This document shows, piece by piece, positions 6,084-10,475 of a DNA stretch of 10,475 bases (its first letter is position 1; every line of letters starts with the position of its first letter). The translations under genes were made by a program, and so were the position numbers. The DNA is from Desulfuromonadaceae bacterium GWC2_58_13 (GTDB lineage: Bacteria; Desulfobacterota; Desulfuromonadia; Desulfuromonadales; Trichloromonadaceae), in contig MHXM01000182.1 of the NCBI GenBank assembly GCA_001825565.1, forward strand, positions 1 through 10,475. Reading direction: 5' to 3'. The notes beneath the pieces are model-generated. The model was not told where the DNA came from. It was given only the letters and a program-made list of their open reading frames with translations, and did not search any database.

Positions 6084-6907
6084 GAAGGTTCTTCAAGGCT
6101 GATCCGGCCGATTTTCCCGCTCCGCAATTCGCGGATGAACGCTTCGGCGGACCGGTGCGGGTCGATTTCTCCACCGGTCACCAGGCAACCGCGCAGATGA
6201 CCGATCGCTTCGATCAGGGCGGTGGCGGTTTCGGGCATTTCGGCAAGTTTGTAGCGTTCAAGCAGCAGTTTGGGATAACGCTGCATCAGATATTCGGCAG
6301 CAAAGCGGGCCACTTCAACGTAATCCAGAGCACTGTCGCCGATAGCGCCGCTGGCGGCCAAGCGGTAAGCTCCCTCCTGGTCATCCATGACCGGCCAGAG
6401 CAACCCCGGCGTGTCGGATAACATGATCCCGTTACGCAGATCGATCTGTTGATTGCAGGTGGTGATGGCCGGACGGTCGCCGATGCGGGCCATGCGTTTG
6501 CCGGCCAGGGTGTTGATCAAGGTCGATTTTCCAACGTTAGGGATGCCGATCACCATGGCGCGTAGCGGAAAACCGGGTTTGCAGCGATTGGGCGCCAGGC
6601 GCTTGCACAGCGTGGTGACGAGTCCCACATCGGACCGTTTGCGAGCGTCAAAGGGAAGGGCGCGAACGCCTCTCATTTTATCGAAATGCCGAACCCAGGC
6701 TTTGGTGACCTCTGGATCGGCCAGGTCGCTCTTGTTGAGCACCTTGATGCAAGGCTTGTTCTGGCGCAGCTTCTCCAGGACGGGGTTGGCGCTGGAAACG
6801 GGAAGGCGGGCGTCAAGCACTTCAATAATCACATGAAACGACATGATCACCTCGGCGATCAGTCGACTGGTCTTGCTCATGTGTCCGGGGTACCACTCGA
6901 TTTTCAT
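6080..6907 (-). CDS. rbgA: ribosome biogenesis GTPase RbgA/YlqF, circularly permuted
   Basis: A GTPase of the YlqF/RbgA family, which assists late assembly of the 50S ribosomal subunit. The 275-residue product starts with MKIEWYPGHMSKT and has the family DAR signature (32-34, in VLDARLPVSSANP). The GTPase motifs are in the permuted order: G4 NKSD (58-61) comes before G1 GIPNVGKST (121-129), then the G2 region AITTC (147-151) and G3 DTPG (165-168). The C-terminal helical RNA-binding region follows, including KLAEMPETATALIEAIGHLR. The length is typical. An AGGA lies 9 nt before the ATG. The 114 nt between the putA stop and this start hold no GC-rich terminator hairpin, so some read-through from putA is possible. 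A weak extended -10-like element (TGC TAAAGT, 6962-6970, minus strand) could be its own promoter. The RRM gene follows 63 nt downstream. Confidence 0.95.
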   Translation of the reverse strand: MKIEWYPGHMSKTSRLIAEVIMSFHVIIEVLDARLPVSSANPVLEKLRQNKPCIKVLNKSDLADPEVTKAWVRHFDKMRGVRALPFDARKRSDVGLVTTLCKRLAPNRCKPGFPLRAMVIGIPNVGKSTLINTLAGKRMARIGDRPAITTCNQQIDLRNGIMLSDTPGLLWPVMDDQEGAYRLAASGAIGDSALDYVEVARFAAEYLMQRYPKLLLERYKLAEMPETATALIEAIGHLRGCLVTGGEIDPHRSAEAFIRELRSGKIGRISLEEPS

Positions 6908-7021
6908 CTCTGCGTTTCCTGGGTTTCGGTAAAGATTAAAGTCTGCATTTTCAGGGCACGAACTTTAGCACATCTACTGAAAAAGTGGTGGTTTATATCT
7001 ATTCAATATTCACTGCTCCGA

Positions 7022-10000
7022 TTAAACATCCGTGGGAGCAAAGCCGCGGCGCATGGTATTTTCGGTCACCGTGCGCGGGTCCATGAAATGCAGCAGGTAA
7101 TCCGGACCGCCGGCCTTGGTTCCCAGCCCCGACATGGCGGCCCCACCGAAGGGCTGGCGCTCCACCAGGGCGCCGACGCAGTTACGGTTGAGATAGAGAT
7201 TGCCGACCCGGAAATCGCGGCGAGCCCGCTCGAGGTGGGCCGGACTGCGGCTGAATACCCCCCCGGTCAGGGCGAATCGGGTACTGTTGGCCCATTCGAT
7301 GGCCTGCTCGAAGGTGCTGGCCCGCATGACCGCCAACAGCGGCCCGAAAACTTCCTCCTGGGCAATGCGGTGCTCTGGCCGGATGCCACCGACAATGGTC
7401 AGCGGAACATAAAAGCCATCCGCCGGCGTCTCGCTGCGATACAGGACTTCCCCCTCGCGTTGCGCCAGGTCGATGTAGTCGATGACTTTGTTCCGCGCGC
7501 TGCCGTCGACGACCGGCCCCATGAAGTTGGCTGGATCTTCAGCCGGACCGATTTTCAGGGATTTCGCGGCCTTGACCAATCGTTCGACAAACTGGTCGTG
7601 GATGGTATCCAGCACGATAACCCGTGAACACGCCGAACATTTCTGCCCTTGATACCCGAATGCCGAATAGAGCACATGGGGAACCGCTTCGTCGAGATCG
7701 GCATCGTCGTCGATGATGATGGCATTTTTACCGCCCATTTCGGCGACCACCCGCTTGACATGACGTTGGCCGGGGTGAACCCGGGCCGCTTTTTCGGCGA
7801 GGCGCAGGCCCACTTCCATCGATCCGGTAAAGGCGATCAGACTGATATCCGGGTGTTCGACCAGCAGGTCGCCGATTTCGCTGCCCCGGCCCGGCACGTA
7901 GTTGAAAACTCCGGGCGGCAGACCGGCTGCGGTGAACAGTTCGACCAGCTCATGGCCGATGACCGGGGTCAGCCCGGACGGCTTGAAGACCACGCAGTTA
8001 CCGGTGACAATCGCGGCAGCGGCCATGCCGCAGCTGATCGCCAGCGGAAAGTTCCAGGGGGAAATGACGGCGGCCACGCCGCGCGGTTCATACCCGTAGC
8101 GATTGTCCTCCCCAGGAGCGCGTCCCAGTTTTCGCGGCACGCCGAGCCGGATCATTTCACAAGCGTAATATCCAAGGAAATCAATCCCTTCGGTGACATC
8201 TGCGTAGGCCTGGTCCCACTGTTTGCCCGCTTCGAGCACCTGCCAGGCCGCCAGTTCGAAAATCCGTTTCCTGGCGGCTTCCGCAGCCTTGCGCAGGACT
8301 TGAGCCCGCAACTCCGGTGCGGTGTCGCGCCAGTTTGGAAACGCCCGTTTCGCCGCGGCGATTGCCAGGTCGATTTCCTTGGCGCCGGCCAGGCAGACCG
8401 TGCCGATCACTTCGGCTGGCGCAGCCGGATTCAGGGACGGGATCAGGTCTGCCGTCGCCACCTCTTTCCCGTCGATAAACAAGGGGTAGGTTTTACCCAG
8501 CTGGTTGCGTACCCGAGCGATGGCATCCTGAAAAGCCTGCCGTTGGGCGGGGACGGAAAAATCGACCGCCGGGTCATTGGTAAAAACGGGAAGGGCAGGT
8601 GGTTCGATCTTTTCCTCGGACTGAATGGCCGCCTGTCGTTCGGCGGTTCGCTGCGGATCTTCGAGCAAGCGGGCAATCGCCGTCTCTTCGGCGAAACTCT
8701 GGCGCAGAAACGACTCGTTGGCGGTATTTTCCAGCAGCCGTCGCACCAGATAGGCCATCCCCGGAATCATTTCGCCGTAAGGACAGTACAGGCGGATCCG
8801 CCCGGCGACCTCCAGCAACCCTTTGCGCACCGGTTCGGCCATGCCGTACAGCACCTGGAATTCATATCGCTCATCGGGGACGCCGAGCTGGCGTGCCGTT
8901 TCCATGACCGCCGCGATCGAACGGATGTTGTGGGAGCCACAGGCCAGATGGCAGATGGCGTGGTGGGCGAGGATGGTTGCGGCATGACGTTCGAAGGCCG
9001 CATCGGATTCCGCCTTCACCGTGTAAACCGGAGGAGGCCAACCGTTCTGCCTGGCGATTACGGTTTCGTAATCCCAGTAAGCGCCCTTGACCAGGCGGAT
9101 CGAGATAGGCAGATTCTGGGTCTGTGCCCAGGCCAACAGATCGTCCAGATCATGATCGGTGGCCGTAAGATACGTCTGCAACACCACCCCGAGATGGGGA
9201 TAGTCGCGGTATTTCAGGCGCAGGCGACGGAATACCTCCAAGGTGATGTCCTTGTATCGATGCGACTCCATGTCGATGCACAAGAAGCCGCCCAGATCGA
9301 TGACTTTTTCGTAGATGCGCGACATCCGCTCGGCGATGACCGCCACCGATCCTTCAAAATTCTGTGGTTTGGCCTGTGAATAGAAGGCAGAAGGCTTGAC
9401 CGACACATTGATTTTGGGCGCATGACCCCAGTCAAAATCCGAAGAAGGGTCCCCCAGGGGGTGCCAGTCTCCTTGAACCTCTTGCAGTGCTTGCAATAAG
9501 TCAAGATAAGTCGTGACATAGGTTTCGGCTTCCTCCTCACTGACCGTGGCCTCGCCGAGTACATCGACCACGAAGGCAAAACCCTGCTTTCTCAGTTTGT
9601 TAATATTTTTGATCGCTTCTTTGCTCTGTTCGCCGACGATGAACTGCCGGGCCATTTCCTCGATGTTCGATTTGATGACCTTGTTCAGAATGGCCGCGCC
9701 GATGGCGCCACCAAGGCCGCTGCTCTGGGCGCCCCATTTGAGAACCGCGGGGATATCCCGTTCGTCGCCGCCGAAATATTCACGGATGTGGGCGGTCAGC
9801 ATCTCCTTGGTGGTCAGGCAGGGAAAAACATCGACGAAACGAAACAGTTGCAGCCGAAAATCCTCATTCCGCATGCACCAGTCCATGACCTTGCCGACCC
9901 AGCGGTTTTTATTGAACAGCGACGGCGTTTCGCCTTGGATGCTGCGAAAGAAATCTTTCCCCCTGGCGATGATGCGTTCATTCAAGTCGGTTCTCGTCAT
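7022..10000 (-). CDS. putA: bifunctional proline dehydrogenase / glutamate-semialdehyde (P5C) dehydrogenase
   Basis: This enzyme oxidises proline to pyrroline-5-carboxylate with FAD, passing electrons to the quinone pool, then to glutamate with NAD. The product is 992 residues. There is an N-terminal helical region (1-130). The proline dehydrogenase barrel (about 190-440) carries RLVKGAYWDYE (302-312), FQVLYGMAEP and LYCPYGEMIPGMAYLVRRLL. A linker follows. The aldehyde dehydrogenase domain (about 500-990) has SPWNF (647-651), FTGS (724-727), the general base in EMGGK (Glu754), the nucleophile in GQKCSACSR (Cys788), EEVFGP (882-887) and QPFGG. There is no ribbon-helix-helix domain, so it is probably not its own repressor. 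The ATG at 10000 has a perfect AGGAGG 4 nt upstream. The frame stays open 51 codons further, but that part looks non-coding and contains the promoter candidate. Confidence 0.97.
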   Translation of the reverse strand: MTRTDLNERIIARGKDFFRSIQGETPSLFNKNRWVGKVMDWCMRNEDFRLQLFRFVDVFPCLTTKEMLTAHIREYFGGDERDIPAVLKWGAQSSGLGGAIGAAILNKVIKSNIEEMARQFIVGEQSKEAIKNINKLRKQGFAFVVDVLGEATVSEEEAETYVTTYLDLLQALQEVQGDWHPLGDPSSDFDWGHAPKINVSVKPSAFYSQAKPQNFEGSVAVIAERMSRIYEKVIDLGGFLCIDMESHRYKDITLEVFRRLRLKYRDYPHLGVVLQTYLTATDHDLDDLLAWAQTQNLPISIRLVKGAYWDYETVIARQNGWPPPVYTVKAESDAAFERHAATILAHHAICHLACGSHNIRSIAAVMETARQLGVPDERYEFQVLYGMAEPVRKGLLEVAGRIRLYCPYGEMIPGMAYLVRRLLENTANESFLRQSFAEETAIARLLEDPQRTAERQAAIQSEEKIEPPALPVFTNDPAVDFSVPAQRQAFQDAIARVRNQLGKTYPLFIDGKEVATADLIPSLNPAAPAEVIGTVCLAGAKEIDLAIAAAKRAFPNWRDTAPELRAQVLRKAAEAARKRIFELAAWQVLEAGKQWDQAYADVTEGIDFLGYYACEMIRLGVPRKLGRAPGEDNRYGYEPRGVAAVISPWNFPLAISCGMAAAAIVTGNCVVFKPSGLTPVIGHELVELFTAAGLPPGVFNYVPGRGSEIGDLLVEHPDISLIAFTGSMEVGLRLAEKAARVHPGQRHVKRVVAEMGGKNAIIIDDDADLDEAVPHVLYSAFGYQGQKCSACSRVIVLDTIHDQFVERLVKAAKSLKIGPAEDPANFMGPVVDGSARNKVIDYIDLAQREGEVLYRSETPADGFYVPLTIVGGIRPEHRIAQEEVFGPLLAVMRASTFEQAIEWANSTRFALTGGVFSRSPAHLERARRDFRVGNLYLNRNCVGALVERQPFGGAAMSGLGTKAGGPDYLLHFMDPRTVTENTMRRGFAPTDV

Positions 10001-10004
10001 ATTC

Positions 10005-10010
10005 CCTCCT
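10005..10010 (-). promoter_or_regulatory. strong ribosome binding site of putA
   Basis: AGGAGG on the minus strand, 4 nt before the ATG at 10000. It decides the putA start against the upstream in-frame ATG codons at 10024 and 10153, neither of which has a comparable site. Confidence 0.85.
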
Positions 10011-10035
10011 GGAAGGTGACCCATATTTCCATTAA

Positions 10036-10063
10036 AGTGTACCGGGTTAAATTCCGCTGACAA
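10036..10063 (-). promoter_or_regulatory. candidate sigma-70 promoter of putA
   Basis: On the minus strand, TTGTCA (10058-10063, 5/6) and TACACT (10036-10041, 4/6) are 16 nt apart. The expected start near 10029 gives a leader of about 30 nt that includes the AGGAGG. A short inverted repeat, GATTC-CGTT-GAATC (10066-10079), lies just upstream of the -35 and could be a control site, though it is small enough to be chance. Confidence 0.45.
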
Positions 10064-10133
10064 ACGATTCCGTTGAATCCTGGATATTGGAAGGGGGAGC
10101 TGACCGCGACATTCCCCAAGCAATGATCGGCAC

Positions 10134-10163
10134 TTGAAAACATAACGTCGCATAAGATATATT
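10134..10163 (+). promoter_or_regulatory. candidate divergent rightward promoter
   Basis: On the plus strand, TTGAAA (10134-10139, 5/6) and TATATT (10158-10163, 5/6) are 18 nt apart. This would start a transcript near 10170 running away from putA, through the inverted repeats and out of the window. The local sequence is AT-rich, which raises the chance of an accidental match. Confidence 0.35.
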
Positions 10164-10166
10164 ATG
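10151..10166. promoter_or_regulatory. near-perfect 16-bp palindrome, possible operator
   Basis: CATAAGAT / ATATTATG forms a two-fold symmetric element with 7 of 8 positions matching. It overlaps the -10 of the candidate rightward promoter and lies about 150 nt upstream of the putA start. An additional CATAA occurs 10 bp away at 10141. I do not recognise a regulator family. Confidence 0.3.
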
Positions 10167-10169
10167 TAA

Positions 10170-10475
10170 ACTTAAATAGGCGAACGAGGGTTGATTCTGA
10201 AGGACGGAGCAAAATGCCGCAAATAGGCTGCCGTTTTGTGGTTGGCTTCGGCAGAAAACTGAAAAGGCCGATTCATCCCAGTTCAGGCCCACACCCAACC
10301 CTTGGCTTGCCGGAGAAAATCGATTACAGGGCAAATTTGGAAGCCGGGATTTTCCGAGCTGGTCGGATAGTTGTAACCAACCGTAATTACAGGATATCGA
10401 TCCGGCTTGCCCTGACAATTATGGACTCCTGCTTGAAAAACAACTCTAGATACTCCCTAAACTCTTTCCACCATA
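10170..10475. other. 306-nt region with no convincing gene, rich in inverted repeats
   Basis: No reading frame here looks protein-like. A 123-codon minus-strand frame covering most of it has an atypical composition (many Ser, Cys, Gln) and no ribosome binding site. An ATG at 10421 opens a plus-strand frame that runs out of the window after 18 codons, also without a Shine-Dalgarno. What is visible is secondary-structure potential: CTGCCG/CGGCAG (10228-10233 / 10249-10254), GGTTGG (10240-10245) that could pair with CCAACC at either 10295 or 10377, and the long interrupted repeat 10327-10414. It may be an untranslated leader, a small RNA, or decayed sequence. No tRNA, known riboswitch or tmRNA could be recognised. 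Confidence 0.5.
10327..10414. repeat. interrupted 13-bp inverted repeat, possible structured RNA
   Basis: The right arm CCGGCTTGCCCTG (10402-10414) is fully complementary to CAGGGCAA (10327-10334) plus GCCGG (10343-10347). The left arm carries an 8-nt insertion as a one-sided bulge. The enclosed segment of about 54 nt has a weaker internal hairpin (GGTCGG with CCAACC, around 10361-10382, one mismatch). No T-run follows either arm, so it is not an ordinary terminator. A second GGCTTGCC at 10304-10311, exactly 100 nt before the one in the right arm, offers an alternative pairing partner. Confidence 0.5.

Noticed and set aside
7649..9379. 576-codon plus-strand frame antisense to putA
   Set aside because: It mirrors the codon structure of putA, has no recognisable domain or ribosome binding site, and putA is unambiguous.
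10104..10140. Possible sigma-54 promoter for putA on the minus strand (TTGCTT near 10120)
   Set aside because: The required GG of the -24 element is absent at the right spacing.
10001..10153. 51-codon N-terminal extension of putA
   Set aside because: The residues look like non-coding translation, and a perfect AGGAGG supports the ATG at 10000.
10186..10210. Faint similarity to the tmRNA 5' end (GTTGATTCTG)
   Set aside because: No proteolysis-tag frame, no tRNA-like 3' half and no matching acceptor strand in the remaining window; the match is too short.
10047..10418. 123-codon minus-strand frame upstream of putA
   Set aside because: No Shine-Dalgarno, a composition rich in Ser, Cys and Gln, no recognisable motif, and it overlaps the putA promoter candidate.

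Overview
The window is about 10.5 kb of moderately GC-rich bacterial chromosome. It carries housekeeping genes only; no transposase, integrase, phage gene or CRISPR array is visible. The gene set (an anaerobe-type phenylacetate-CoA ligase, a long PutA without a DNA-binding domain, a small RRM protein) suggests a delta-proteobacterial lineage such as the Desulfuromonadales/Geobacter group. That placement is an inference from protein style, not from a marker gene.

Layout, left to right. The 3' three quarters of a phenylacetate-CoA ligase gene (paaK, cut by the window edge) is followed by tRNA-Pro(GGG), which has its own near-consensus promoter and a strong intrinsic terminator. Arginyl-tRNA synthetase (argS) begins 37 nt beyond that terminator. 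The next 405 nt, between argS and the helicase, hold a perfect 21-bp inverted repeat, an overlooked 57-codon ORF whose start lies inside that repeat, and a second GC-rich hairpin. Then come a DeaD/CsdA-type DEAD-box RNA helicase, a 78-residue two-helix membrane protein and a small YbcJ-like S4 RNA-binding protein, packed as one operon.

A bidirectional terminator separates this rightward group from a leftward one. Reading from its 5' end at the right, the leftward group is putA (proline to glutamate), rbgA/ylqF (50S-assembly GTPase) and a small RRM RNA-binding protein. The last 475 nt of the window hold no convincing gene. They contain the putA ribosome binding site and a putA promoter candidate, a possible divergent rightward promoter with a near-palindrome over its -10, and several inverted repeats.

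Functionally, the centre of the window is a translation and RNA-metabolism neighbourhood: a tRNA, a tRNA synthetase, an RNA helicase, S4 and RRM RNA-binding proteins and a ribosome-assembly GTPase. Two catabolic genes, paaK and putA, flank it. The least explained parts are the argS-deaD intergenic region and the region upstream of putA.
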